Positions 1 to 11,975 of a stretch of 64,000 nucleotides of DNA are shown here, piece after piece. The notes beneath the pieces are model-generated. The model was not told the origin of the DNA and made no database searches. It saw nothing but the letters and a program-made list of their open reading frames with translations. The stretch lies in assembly GCA_963662175.1 (NCBI GenBank), contig OY759223.1:7473549-7537548 (forward strand), written 5' to 3'. Position 1 is the first letter of the stretch, and every line of letters begins with the position of its first letter. The DNA is from Aradus depressus (lineage: Eukaryota > Arthropoda > Insecta > Hemiptera > Aradidae). The translations under genes were made by a program, and so were the position numbers.

Positions 1-24
1 CTTATTAAGGTTAAACTTCGTTAG

Positions 25-245
25 TTAGTTGTTATGACTCGTGCCCGGGCTTTAAATACAAGGTCATATCGCCTACAACCAGAGCGCTCTTTCGTCACTC
101 TGGTGGGCATGAGCTCGACTCTACTACGGGAGTCCTAAATTTTGCCTACCCTAAGTTTTTATTCACCTAGGGTAGGGTCCTGACATAGTACAGGCTCGGG
201 ACCATCGCTTAAGTTCCCTTTCGGAGGACGGCGTGCTCCAAGATA
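25..245 (-). mobile_element. SINE-1 tail and core, head missing
   Basis: Reverse copy with gactcgtgcccgggctttaa, agagcgctctttcgtcactc and aggacggcgtgctc. The tRNA head is absent. Confidence 0.8.
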
Positions 246-585
246 TCATTACCTCTCAAGGTACAGACGGATGAACGGATCATCAACGTACTTTCCGCTC
301 CTCGATCAACGGAAACTTAAAAAAAAAACATGCATTTTGAAGGTAGCAGTTTTTTTTTTTTTTTTTTTCTTCAGTGTCTGTCTCTAATGAGACCATAAGA
401 GCTCAAAGGTAGATGTACCTTGAGAGGAAGTGGCCACGGTTGAGGAGGTGGGCACATTTCCATAGGGCCGCTATTATATGAGGAGTGTTAGTTAGTGAGA
501 GAGAGAGGGGGGTGTTGGCACCTAATTGTGGCGGAGAGCCGGGGGTTGATGCCCGTTCCACCATCGCCACTCACCTCTGTCCGCC

Positions 586-731
586 GACTTGAAACAGTCT
601 GCCACTTGGCAAAGTATTATAAGACTGAGCTTGATGGTCTTCGTGAAGCAAAGAAGAGGCAGAAGGAGTTATGGGGGAAATTGGAAGATGAAGAACTGGA
701 AGACATCCTTGTGTCGGGAATATGGGCTTGA
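586..731 (+). CDS. Candidate terminal exon of an unknown gene
   Basis: An open frame with a charged, gene-like composition (HLAKYYKTELDGLREAKKRQ, then KELWGKLEDEELEDILVSG) ends in TGA at 729-731. An acceptor-like cttgaaacag lies just upstream at about 597. I do not recognise the protein. Its last 16 codons and the following bases are the unit of the tandem array that starts here. It could also be the 3' end of a mobile-element ORF. Confidence 0.35.
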
Positions 732-2570
732 TAGTTGTTTCTAATGTACAGGCTATTCTCTAATTGGAAGATGAAGAACTGGAAGACATCCTTGTGTCGG
801 GAATATGGGCTTGATAGTTGTTTCTAATGTACAGGCTATTCTCTAATTGGAAGATGAAGAACTGGAAGACATCCTTGTGTCGGGAATATGGGCTTGATAG
901 TTGTTTCTAATGTACAGGCTATTGGAAGATGAAGAACTGGAAGACATCCTTGTGTCGGGAATATGGGCTTGATAGTTGTTTCTAATGTACAGGCTATTGG
1001 AAGATGAAGAACTGGAAGACATCCTTGTGTCGGGAATATGGGCTTGATAGTTGTTTCTAATGTACAGGCTATTGGAAGATGAAGAACTGGAAGACATCCT
1101 TGTGTCGGGAATATGGGCTTGATAGTTGTTTCTAATGTACAGGCTATTCTCTAATTGGAAGATGAAGAACTGGAAGACATCCTTGTGTCGGGAATATGGG
1201 CTTGATAGTTGTTTCTAATGTACAGGCTATTCTCTAATTGGAAGATGAAGAACTGGAAGACATCCTTGTGTCGGGAATATGGGCTTGATAGTTGTTTCTA
1301 ATGTACAGGCTATTCTCTAATTGGAAGATGAAGAACTGGAAGACATCCTTGTGTCGGGAATATGGGCTTGATAGTTGTTTCTAATGTACAGGCTATTCTC
1401 TAATTGGAAGATGAAGAACTGGAAGACATCCTTGTGTCGGGAATATGGGCTTGATAGTTGTTTCTAATGTACAGGCTATTCTCTAATTGGAAGATGAAGA
1501 ACTGGAAGACATCCTTGTGTCGGGAATATGGGCTTGATAGTTGTTTCTAATGTACAGGCTATTGGAAGATGAAGAACTGGAAGACATCCTTGTGTCGGGA
1601 ATATGGGCTTGATAGTTGTTTCTAATGTACAGGCTATTGGAAGATGAAGAACTGGAAGACATCCTTGTGTCGGGAATATGGGCTTGATAGTTGTTTCTAA
1701 TGTACAGGCTATTGGAAGATGAAGAACTGGAAGACATCCTTGTGTCGGGAATATGGGCTTGATAGTTGTTTCTAATGTACAGGCTATTGGAAGATGAAGA
1801 ACTGGAAGACATCCTTGTGTCGGGAATATGGGCTTGATAGTTGTTTCTAATGTACAGGCTATTCTCTAATTGGAAGATGAAGAACTGGAAGACATCCTTG
1901 TGTCGGGAATATGGGCTTGATAGTTGTTTCTAATGTACAGGCTATTCTCTAATTGGAAGATGAAGAACTGGAAGACATCCTTGTGTCGGGAATATGGGCT
2001 TGATAGTTGTTTCTAATGTACAGGCTATTGGAAGATGAAGAACTGGAAGACATCCTTGTGTCGGGAATATGGGCTTGATAGTTGTTTCTAATGTACAGGC
2101 TATTCTCTAATTGTCGGGAATATGGGCTTGATAGTTGTTTCTAATGTTCAGGCTATTCTCTAATTGTCGGGAATATGGGCTTGATAGTTGTTTCTAATGT
2201 ACAGGCTATTGGAAGATGAAGAACTGGAAGACATCCTTGTGTCGGGAATATGGGCTTGATAGTTGTTTCTAATGTACAGGCTATTGGAAGATGAAGAACT
2301 GGAAGACATCCTTGTGTCGGGAATATGGGCTTGATAGTTGTTTCTAATGTACAGGCTATTGGAAGATGAAGAACTGGAACACATCCTTGTGTCGGGAATA
2401 TGGGCTTGATAGTTGTTTCTAATGTACAGGCTATTGGAAGATGAAGAACTGGAAGACATCCTTGTGTCGGGAATATGGGCTTGATAGTTGTTTCTAATGT
2501 ACAGGCTATTCTCTAATTGTCGGGAATATGGGCTTGATAGTTGTTTCTAATGTTCAGGCTATTCTCTAAT
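669..2570 (+). repeat. 75/83-bp tandem array, about 25 units
   Basis: Near-identical units of 75 bp, or 83 bp when tctctaat is included, each holding ggaagatgaagaactggaag and ttctaatgtacaggctatt. Three units (near 2114, 2165 and 2518) are shortened by loss of the ggaagatgaagaactg part. The array includes the end of the candidate exon at 586-731. Minus-strand poly-Ser frames across it are artefacts of the 75-bp period (25 codons). Confidence 0.97.
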
Positions 2571-2571
2571 T

Positions 2572-3540
2572 CGTCAACCTCAATTATCTAATCATTGAAA
2601 TTACTTTTCCCTTTTTTTTCTCTCTTTCTTTTTTGTGTTTGTCATTCTCTATTTTTATTATGTTTCTATTATAATATTTCCTAAATTATTCGATCATAAT
2701 CAATATTATTCCTTTTTTGTTCATTTTACACATTTATATATTTTTATCATGCATTTTTTTTTTAATCTTATTTTATTTTGTCTATTTTTTTTTTTTTTTT
2801 CTTCTCTCTCCTCACACTTTTCTATCTAGCCCCTACTGTCTAAAATTAATTTTATTTTTAACCTTGTCTGGGCATCCTACCTTCTCTTTTATAGTCAACC
2901 ATCATAGTATTATGCTCGGTCGATTTTTATTATCACTTTTATTTTTTCTTAGTTATATAGATTTTCTTTTTTACTTATTCTCTTTTATTTATATAAATAA
3001 ATTATTCGATCATAATAAATATTATTCCTTTTTTGTTCATTTTACACATTTATATATTTTTATCATGCTTTTATTAATTTTTTATCTTATCTTATTTTAT
3101 TTTGACTATTTTTATTTTTCCTCTATCTACCCCGTACTGTCTAAAATTAATTTTATTTTTAACCTTGGCTCGGCATCCTTCCTTCTCTTTTATAATAAAC
3201 CATGATAGTATTATGCTCGATCGATTTTTATTATCAATTTTATTTTTTTTTCTTAGTTATATAGATTTTCTTTTTTCTTTTTTTCCTTATTCTTTTTTAT
3301 TTATTTTTTTCATCATAATGAAGTTGTTAACTTTATGGTTTTTTTCCTGTTAATCTTTTGTTTATTTATTTTTTTAGTTGTATAGTTTTTCTCCAATGTA
3401 GCACTAATTTAATTTACCTATCTTTTTATTTCTTTGTACTGATACTATATTTCATTGTTTCCTGTTCTTTACTCTGTATGTATTTATTCTTAGGGGACCT
3501 CGGTCCCAGAATAATAAAATTTCTTTTCATTTCATTTTCA
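2572..3540 (+). mobile_element. T-rich LINE-like 3' end, internally duplicated
   Basis: Very T-rich DNA ending in ggacctcggtcccagaata followed by ataaaatttctt. It shares its start (caattatctaatcattgaaa) and its end with 54846-55470. An internal block of about 300 bp (ttattcgatcataat... to ...atagattttctttttt) is repeated in tandem. I read it as the 3' UTR of a non-LTR element; no reverse transcriptase remains. Confidence 0.5.
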
Positions 3541-3556
3541 TTACAGGATAAAGTTC

Positions 3557-3669
3557 TACCGGAAGAATTTTTGTACCCGGTCATCTACCGAACGTTGCCT
3601 CCTGCCTGCAGGACGTTCGTTTCATATTCATTTGTCCTGCCGGGTGGACGTCAGTCCTTCCAGCAGTAG
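3557..3669 (+). CDS. Possible exon or ORF remnant, unknown
   Basis: After ttttcattacag the frame reads DKVLPEEFLYPVIYRTLPPA, then CRTFVSYSFVLPGGRQSFQQ and TAG. It is more GC-rich than its surroundings, which suggests coding origin, but the family is not recognised. It follows directly on a LINE-like 3' end. Confidence 0.2.
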
Positions 3670-4290
3670 GTAGTAGGACCCACCAAGATCTGGTGGTATT
3701 CTATAATGGCTCGGTGAACCTATTTTTTTCTGAAAGCCAAACCATTTTAAGTGGACATACAATATATCCAAATTTAATTTAACTTTGATTTAAACGATCG
3801 TATGAGCAACTCTTGTCTGTATGATAGTTTGGATCTAAGCAATTGTGGACATTACATTTTCTTAATTTTAAAATAAAGATTTCTGATTGGTTTAGAGACA
3901 TATGATTGCCACTATCGGAAATGGACATACTATAGTTTGGCTCTAAGGTACTGATTTATGTTTCATGCAGCCTAGAGAAGTCAAAAAAAGAAGCCTCTTA
4001 TGCATGAAAGTTGACATAATGATATAACCAGATTTCGTTGTGTTTTGGTTGAAAATGTAAAACTAAATATACGAAGGGGAGTGGTGGGTGGTAAGAAATG
4101 TACTGAATTGATTGGTGTGGGCCGGGTCTGTGTGGGCGGACTTTAACAAAGTTCAAATCAAGTACGGCCCACTGTCAAAATATCATATTCCAAGCATCCC
4201 TCTCCGTAAACCGCACCATATCTACGTTACATTGTATAGGGGAAGTTGTGAAATACTCCAAATATTTCATGTTGAGTTTTCAAATGAATT
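3670..4290. other. No gene seen
   Basis: AT-rich unique-looking DNA between the T-rich element and the minisatellite. The open frame entering the minisatellite at 4112 has no gene-like features. Confidence 0.6.
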
Positions 4291-4299
4291 ATATGTTTC

Positions 4300-5210
4300 A
4301 CAATTAGAAAGTGTCATTTCATGGAACCCTTCAATTTGTTCCTCGTACATACGCATCTTTTTAATACTTACGGAACCCTCCAATGTGTTTCTCATACCTA
4401 AGTAACACTTTAATTTGCTCCTTGTACATACGTATATCTCCAATATTTACGGAACGCTCCTTTGTGTTTCAAGTACCTACGTAACCCTTCAATGTGTTAT
4501 TCGAACCTAGGGAACCTTCAATATATTCCATGTACCTACGTACCTCTTCAATGTGTATCTCGTACAAACATACATAAGACTTTAATTCCTTCCTCGTACA
4601 TACGTATCTCTCTAATAATTACGGAACCCTTCAATGCGTTCCTTGTACCAACATAACCCCTTAATGTTTCTCGTATCTACGTAACCCTTTAATGTGTTCC
4701 TCGTACCTAAATTACCCTTCAATGTGTTCCACGTATCTACGGAACCCTCCAATGTGCTCTTCATACCTACATAACCATTCAATGTGCTCCTCTGCACGTA
4801 TCTACGTAACCCTTCAATGTGTTCCTCTGTTCGTATCTACGTAACCCTCCAATGTGCTCCTCATACCTACATAACCTTTCAATGTGTTCCGCGTACCTAC
4901 GGAACCCTCCAAACTGCTCCTCATACCTACATAACCCCTCAGTGTGTTCCACGTACCTACGGACCCCTCCAATGTGCACCTCATACCTACATAACCCTTC
5001 AATGTGTTCCACGTACCTACGGAACCCTCCAATGTGCTCCTCATACCTACATAACCCTTCAATGTGCTCCTCTGTTCGTATCTACGTAACCCTTCAATGA
5101 GTTCCTCTGTTCGTATCTACGTAACCCTTCAATGTGTTCCTCGTACCTAAATTACCCTTCAAAGTGTTCTTTGTACCTACGTTACTCTTCAATGTGTTCT
5201 TCGTACCAAA
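4300..5210 (+). repeat. 30-bp minisatellite
   Basis: Degenerate 30-bp units built on ctacgtaacccttcaatgtg + ttcctcgtac, about 30 copies. The most regular copies are at 4760-5200. Because the unit is a multiple of three, several frames on both strands stay open; none shows gene-like composition. Confidence 0.93.
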
Positions 5211-5621
5211 CTAATCCAGAGTAGTTAGACACTATAGTTATTAAGTGATGATATCCGTAACACAGAGTGACACTCTCTACTCGTAAACATTTTTTTTTTT
5301 GATTATTTATATAAATGTTAGACCCCGAAGTAAACTGATCTCAATTATCGTCCAATTTTGGCCAAAATCTAATCAGATCTAAGTTAGCACTCAATATTTA
5401 TTTCAAGTCCATTGCTACAATAGTTTTAGCTCACGAAATTCCAATTACATCATCGCGAAAATGATCAGAGGACCTTAAAACGTATAATTCCGTTGAAAAC
5501 TTGAAATCGAATTTTCACTTGATTGCAATACTTTCATATATAATAAACGTATAAGAAAGTATAAATAAAAAAAAAACAATTTCTCATTAACCTTTCTTGC
5601 AAAATTGTTGTTTTCTCCAAT

Positions 5622-5894
5622 TTGAATTTTGATATTAAACTTTCATATGGAGAGCGGATGCAACAACAACACAGGCGAGCAGCCATAACGAGATCTGTGA
5701 ATAAATTTGCAACTGCACCGCAGTGGGACCAACTGTTTGAAAATCTTTGCGATCTTAAGGACGCAACTGGAACGCTGGGATCCGTCTCATTCATTACAAT
5801 TTTTGACCTTAAGCACGCCGGCCTTCGGAGCCTCTCTGTCCTAGGGGATTTACAGCTCATAATAGAATGGTTTAGTCATCTGTTGAGATCATGA
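5622..5894 (+). CDS. Small ORF of unknown function
   Basis: A 90-codon frame with balanced composition (for example FATAPQWDQLFENLCDLKDA) in otherwise AT-rich DNA. No domain is recognised and the opposite strand is also partly open. It may be a decayed mobile-element piece. Confidence 0.2.
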   Translation: MNFDIKLSYGERMQQQHRRAAITRSVNKFATAPQWDQLFENLCDLKDATGTLGSVSFITIFDLKHAGLRSLSVLGDLQLIIEWFSHLLRS

Positions 5895-6370
5895 GACTGA
5901 TCTCCATGGTAACGCTAAAAGTGGCTATTTGAAGTTTAAATGAGGTCCTTAAAGTTTAAATTGGCTATTTAAAGTTCATATTTTACAAACCCGACTTTAT
6001 ATAGGTTGCCATCCTATTTTAGACAACCATAGGTGTGCAAAAATAGAAATTAAAGTACAATAACTCTTGAAGTTTAGGATTCCTATCTCTTACGCATTGG
6101 CGTGCGCATCCCCATTTAAGTACAATGTAAAAAAATTCAAAAATAATAGGCAAGGAACTCAAGACTTTAATAATTTTTTTCCGAATTACATTGTGTTATA
6201 ATACGTTAATAAAAACAACAAATTTAGATTGAAAATATCAACCAAAATCAGACTAATAATTAGTAGAGTTAAAAATGTTGAGATCCTTGACGCTCTTATA
6301 CATTTTATTTCAGAAAACGGTATAATTTTATAGTTATTCCAATTAGCTATAGTCCTATCAAATAGCTATA
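5895..6370. other. No gene seen
   Basis: AT-rich. Short local repetition of aaagtttaaa-type words at 5925-5985; otherwise nothing recognisable before the MITE at 6371. Confidence 0.6.
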
Positions 6371-6702
6371 CAGTAAAACTTCGTTATAACGCTCCCGTTT
6401 ATAACAATTTCCCGGATACACCGCTCTTTTTTCTTGGCCCGGGTGGGAAATTTCCCAATGAAAGTTTATCCGTTGTAAAGCTCCGACTTCCCGTTTATAA
6501 CGCTCCGATGGAAGGATTAAACACATTTTTTTTTTACTACATTTTCATTTTTTAAAGTAGGCATTAGATGATATCATGTCAAAATTAAATTAAATTTGTG
6601 TACACAAAAATAAATTAAGTATAAAATAAAATTAACACCAGGAAAGAAACAACACATGCCATGATCTAATGAATTCTGTGAAAATAATTTCTACGAATTT
6701 TC

Positions 6703-6739
<37 letters not shown>

Positions 6740-6899
6740 AATTCTTCATTTGTCTATCTATTTGCGTACTACATACTACATTTTGAAATAAATATTTTCC
6801 ATTTTTAGCCGTTTTCTTTTTTCCCGATAATAGCGCTTTCCCGGTTATATCGCTCTTTTTCTTCGGTCCCTAGAAGAGCGTTATAACGAAGTTTTACTG
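6371..6899. mobile_element. pogo/Tigger-like MITE
   Basis: Terminal inverted repeats cagtaaaacttcgttataac / gttataacgaagttttactg, flanked by TA on both sides (6369-6370, 6900-6901). The 529-bp interior has no transposase. Subterminal pieces (cccgtttataac, cccggttatatcgctc) are also inverted. TIR and TA target site fit the Tc1/mariner-pogo group. Confidence 0.85.
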
Positions 6900-6913
6900 T
6901 ATTTAAGTATATA

Positions 6914-6949
<36 letters not shown>

Positions 6950-6952
6950 TCC

Positions 6953-7390
6953 TTTTTCCAGTTACCTTGGCTAGGATCTTTAACAAGTACCAGACGTCTA
7001 ACAAGTTCGTCACCATCACATAAAGTCTGTTCCGAAGGACGACATACTCAAGGTTATTCTCCATTTCCCAGTTACCTTGGCTAGGATCTAAACGAGTACC
7101 AGACGTCTAACAAGTTCGTCACCATCACATAAAGTATGTTCCGAAGGACGACGTGCTCAAGGTTATTCTCCATTTCCCTCTTACCTTGGCTAGGGTCTTT
7201 AACGATTACCTGACGTCTAACAAGTTCTTCACCATCACATAAGGTCTGTTCCGAAGGACGACATGCTCAAGTTTATTCTCCATTCCCAGTTACCTTGGCT
7301 AGGGTTTTTAACGAGTTCCAGACGTCTAACAAGTTCGTCACCATCACATAAAGTATTTTCCGAAGGACGATGTGCTCAAGGTTATTCTTA
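6953..7390 (+). repeat. Tandem array, four units of about 110 bp, SINE-derived
   Basis: Units run cagttaccttggctagg, gtctttaacgagtacc, gacgtctaacaagttcgtca, tccgaaggacgacgtgctca. The second half matches the body of the tRNA-SINE seen elsewhere (tctttaacgagtacctgaca and ccgaaggacggcgtgctt, reverse strand). Confidence 0.85.
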
Positions 7391-8850
7391 ACTTCCAATT
7401 TAAAACAACTAAGAGCCCCGTCTAGATTTTCGCGATCCTGAGCTAATTAGACACCACCTGTAAAGGTAAATTAAGTTTTTGGTTGTTTCTAAGATAGTCA
7501 TGTAAGAAATATAGAATATAGGTAGGCTTTATGGTACCGTTTCCAAATATTTTCTGAAAAATACATGAAGACAGCAATGTTGGTGGATAGGTATCGACCA
7601 AAAACGACGATAGTTAACTATAAGTTAGTTACTTAGCTAATTTGAATCAAGCCCGGGCTTCAACTACGAAGGACAGCGTGCTCAAGTTTTTTTTATCTTC
7701 CCAGTTAGCTTGACTAAGGGTCTTTAACGAATGCCTGACGTCTGTTCGTCATTATCACTTAAAATCTGTTCCGAAGGACGACGTGCTCAAGGTTATTCTT
7801 AACTTCCAATTTAAAACAACTATGAGCCCCGTCTAGATTTTCGCGATCCTGAGCTAATTAGACACCACCTGTAAAGATAAATTAAGTTTTTGGTTGTTTC
7901 TAAGATAGTCATGTAAGAAATATAGAATATAGCTGGGCTTTATGGTACCGTTTCCATATATTTTCTGAAAAATACATGAAGACAGCAATGTTGGTGGATA
8001 GGTATCGACCAAAAACGACGATAGTTAACTATAAGTTAGTTACTTAGCTAATTTGAATCAAGCCCGGGCTTCAACTACGAAGGACAGCGTGCTCAAGTTT
8101 TTTTTATCTTCCCAGTTAGCTTGACTAAGGGTCTTTAACGAATGCCTGACGTCTGTTCGTCATTATCACTTAAAATCTGTTCCGAAGGACGACGTGCTCA
8201 AGGTTATTCTTAACTTCCAATTTAAAACAACTATGAGCCCCGTCTAGATTTTCGCGATCCTGAGCTAATTAGACACCACCTGTAAAGATAAATTAAGTTT
8301 TTGGTTGTTTCTAAGATAGTCATGTAAGAAATATAGAATATAGCTGGGCTTTATGGTACCGTTTCCATATATTTTCTGAAAAATACATGAAGACAGCAAT
8401 GTTGGTGGATAGGTATCGACCAAAAACGACGATAGTTAACTATAAGTTAGTTACTTAGCTAATTTGAATCAAGCCCGGGCTTCAACTACGAAGGACAGCG
8501 TGCTCAAGTTTTTTTTATCTTCCCAGTTAGCTTGACTAAGGGTCTTTAACGAATGCCTGACGTCTGTTCGTCATTATCACTTAAAATCTGTTCCGAAGGA
8601 CGACGTGCTCAAGGTTATTCTCCATTTCCCAGTTAAAACAACTAAGAGCCCAATCTAGATTTTCGCGATCCTGAGCTCACACCACCTGTAAAGATAAATT
8701 AAGTTTCTGGTTGTTTCTAACTAAGATAGTCAAGAGAGAAGTATAGAATATAGGTGGGCCCGGGCTTCAACTACGAGGGACAGCGTGCTCAAATTTTATT
8801 TCACTTCCCTAACCAGTTTTAGTTATCTAAGGTCTTTAATGAATACCTGA
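7380..8850 (+). repeat. 411-bp satellite, about 3.5 units
   Basis: The start motif acttccaatttaaaacaact recurs at 7391 and 7802, and again at 8213, an exact 411-bp period. A diverged fourth unit starts at about 8624. Units also hold SINE-like blocks (aagcccgggcttcaactacg; gtctttaacgaatgcctgac), so the satellite seems to have grown from SINE debris. Confidence 0.93.
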
Positions 8851-9129
8851 CATCACGCAGTCGTGTGTCTGTGAACACGATAACTCCTGATAGAATGTAT
8901 GTATCCTCATGATATTTTATATGTGAATCCCGAACCCTCTAACGACGACACCTATTGATTTTAAGTCAAATCGACCAAAGGGAAGGGGGGATTAGGAGGG
9001 AAGCTTTCACAACAACTATGTGCGACCTGAACCCCTTAAGGACGACACATATTACTTTTCAGCAAAATCGGAAGAAGGGAAGCAGGAATAAGAAAAGATA
9101 TGCATATTATCCAGAAATCCTGGTACGTC

Positions 9130-9421
9130 TGGAGTACAGCCTGACCACTGGATGTCCCAGATACTATCAGGTCACGGAGATATCAACTCCAAGCTTTCCT
9201 TCTATAAGAAAAAGAACAACCCGAACTGTTCGTGCGGCGGAGTCGATACTGCAAAGCATGTGGTCCTCGAATGTCGTCTGTACGACGGGCCTAGGGTGGA
9301 GTTGATACGCGGGACAGGATCGTACCTTGGACTCGACCCACTGAAGCTGGTGACGGGAACCGGCTTCCCAGTGTTCAGCCAATTTGTCGCCTCCTGGCGG
9401 AGAAAGAAGAAAACCCTTTAA
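9130..9421 (+). mobile_element. R1/TRAS-like LINE ORF2 C-terminus, 5' truncated
   Basis: The frame reads SQILSGHGDINSKLSFYKKK, NNPNCSCGGVDTAKHVVLEC, and ends ...VASWRRKKKTL with TAA. The CxC-G-x(3)-TAxH-x(4)-C pattern after a 'GHG' is the zinc-finger-like tail of many R1/jockey-group ORF2 proteins. No reverse transcriptase part remains. Confidence 0.7.
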
Positions 9422-9565
9422 CCCTGCGCCATATATCAGCCAGCCAGGACTCTCTCGGCGCGCCAGGCAGCGCCGCCAATACCACAGCAACAGACTATTA
9501 AATAAACTTGTAAACCCTCTTCCCCTACGATTCGGCGAACGGGTGTCATGACCTCGGCGTCGGCA

Positions 9566-10082
9566 AACCAAAATTAATTAATTCGTTCTGGGGAAATACA
9601 TTGCCCGTGATTCACCGACGTCTTTTTTTCTTTACTTTTGGAATTAGAGGTTCGGAAAACATTAAATTTCGTTGAAAAATTAACATCGAATTTCTGTCTG
9701 AGTACATAACTTCCCCTATACTTGGTATAGCTGGGGTATTAAGACGTTGGTTGTAAAAAAGGCCGTAGCCCCCGGTATGTTGATATACCGGATCTGTGAC
9801 AGCGGTTCCGAGTGACCTCCGGTATGTGTGTCAGCCGTCCGCTCTCTGTATCCTGGAGATGCCCTTTCCAAATTTGGAATTCCGTTCAATTAATCACTTT
9901 TTCGTGATCAAGTTCCCATTTTTGATCCTCCATGTGTATGAAGTAAGTACTCTCTCAAAGATTCGATGAGTTTTTTTAAAATTATTCTTTTCTTATCCCC
10001 GAATGGGAAGAATAATAAAATAAATAATAATAAAGTCTGTGAATAAACGCCAATGTACTTCCCCAGAACGAATTAATCAATT
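9566..10082. mobile_element. Family X terminal fragments
   Basis: A reverse start (ttaattcgttctggggaaat, gattcaccgacgtc, 9575-9625) abuts a forward end (catcgaatttctgtctgagt, acttcccctatacttggtat, to about 9737). Another forward start lies at 10053-10082 (tgtacttccccagaacgaat), directly before the 159-bp array. Between them (9740-10050) I see only AT-rich DNA. Confidence 0.6.
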
Positions 10083-10120
10083 AATATTACACTCCCTCTC
10101 TGGCCAGTTGGCACGTCTCA

Positions 10121-11975
10121 TGAATGGAGGGCACATCTTAACCCCTGTATATAGCCAGCCTAGTGCTGGCCTACGTTACGTTCTGTCACTCAATGACACA
10201 AGGAGCGCCCCCTAACACAAGGTCACCTGACTCTGATGTAATGGCAAAGTATCGAATGGAGGGTGCGCGGCTGGTTTCATGAATGGAGGGCACATCTCAA
10301 CCCTTGTATATAGCCAGTCTAGTGCTGGCCCACAAGGAGCGCCCCCTAACTCAAGGTCATCTCACTCTGATGTAATGGCAAAGTATTGAATGGAGGTACG
10401 CAGCTGGTCTCATGAATGGAGGGCACATCGCAACCCTTGTATATAGCCAGCCTAGTGCTGGTCCACGTTTCGTTCTGTCAATCAATGACACAAGGAGCGC
10501 CCCCTAACTCAAGGTCACCTGACTCTGATGTAATGGCAAAGAATTGAATGTAGGGTGCGCAGCTGGTCTCATGAATGGAGGGCACATCTCAACTCTTGTA
10601 TATAGCCAGCCTAGTGCTGGTCCACGTTTCGTTCTGTCAATCAATGACACAAGGAGCGCCCCCTAACTCAAGGTCACCTGACTCTGATGTAATGGCATAG
10701 TATTGAATGGAGGGTGCGCAGCCGGTCTCATGAATGGAGGACACATCTCAACCCTTGTATATAGCCAGCCCCACGTTACGTTCTGTCAATCAATGACACA
10801 AGGAGCGCCCCCTAACACAAGGTCACCTGACTCTGATGTAATGGCAAAGAATTGAATGTAGGGTGCGCGGCTGGTCTCATGAATGGAGGGCACATCTCAA
10901 CCCTTGTATATAGCCAGCCTAGTGCTGGCCCACGTTACGTTCTGTCAATCAATGACACAAGGAGCGCCCCCTAACACAAGGTCACCTGACTCTGATGTCA
11001 TGGCAAAGTATTGAATGGAGGGTGCGCAGCTGGTTTCATGAATGGAGGGCACATCTCAACCCTTGTATATAGCCAGCCTAATGCTCGCCCACGTTACGTT
11101 CTGTCAATCAATGACACAAGGAGCTCCCCCTAACGCAAGGTCACCTGACTCTGATGTAATGGCAATGTATTGAATGGAGGGTGCGCAGCTGGTCTCATGA
11201 ATGGAGGGCACATCTCAACCCTTGTATATAGCCAGTCTAGTGCTGGCCCACAAGGAGCGCCCCCTAACTCAAGGTCATCTCACTCTGATGTAATGGCAAA
11301 GTATTGAATGGAGGTACGCAGCTGGTCTCATGAATGGAGGGCACATCGCAACCCTTGTATATAGCCAGCCTAGTGCTGGTCCACGTTTCGTTCTGTCAAT
11401 CAATGACACAAGGAGCGCCCCCTAACTCAAGGTCACCTGACTCTGATGTAATGGCAAAGTATTGAATGGAGGGTGCGCAGCCGGTCTCATGAATGGAGGG
11501 CACATCTCAACCCTTGTATATAGCCAGCCTAGTGCTGGCCCACGTTACGTTCTGTCAATCAATGACACAAGGAGCGCCCCCTAACTCAAGGTTACCTGAC
11601 TCTGATGTAATGGCAAAGTATTGAATGGAGGGTGCGCAGCCGGTCTCATGAATGGAGGGCACATCTCAACCCTTGTATATAGCCAGCCTAGTGCTGGTCC
11701 ACGTTTCGTTCTGTCAATCAATGACACAAGGAGCGCCCCCTAACTCAAGGTCACCTGACTCTGATGTAATGGCAAAGTATTGAATGGAGGGTGCGCAGCC
11801 GGTCTCATGAATGGAGGGCACATCTCAACCCTTGTATATAGCCAGCCTAGTGCTGGCCCACGTTACGTTCTGTCAATCAATGACACAAGGAGCGTCCCCT
11901 AACACAAGGTCACCTGACTCTGATGTAATGGCAAAGTATTGAATGGAGGGTGCGCGGCTGGTCTCATGAATGGAA
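10121..11975 (+). repeat. 159-bp tandem array, 12 units
   Basis: Units start tgaatggagggcacatct at 10121, 10280, 10413, 10572, 10731, 10880, 11039, 11198, 11331, 11490, 11649 and 11808; the array ends at 11967. Most are 159 bp. Two 133-bp units (10280, 11198) lack the same block and lie 918 bp apart, which indicates duplication of multi-unit blocks. Each unit also has an internal half-repeat (tgaatggagggtgcgcagc). Confidence 0.97.

Noticed and set aside
843..2459. Three minus-strand frames encoding poly-Ser repeats (MSSSSSSSNSLYIRNNYQ...)
   Set aside because: They exist only because the 75-bp unit is a multiple of three. They are broken wherever an 83-bp unit occurs and contain nothing else.
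2635..3353. Hydrophobic 'membrane protein' frames
   Set aside because: Poly-T DNA translates to Phe/Leu/Ile in every frame. The composition matches a LINE-like 3' UTR.
4462..5100. Cys/Tyr/Pro-rich repeat proteins on both strands
   Set aside because: They are translations of the 30-bp minisatellite, with no start context, splice sites or non-repeat parts.
9167..9571. 134-codon minus-strand frame
   Set aside because: It is the shadow of the R1-like LINE tail on the plus strand, which has recognisable motifs.
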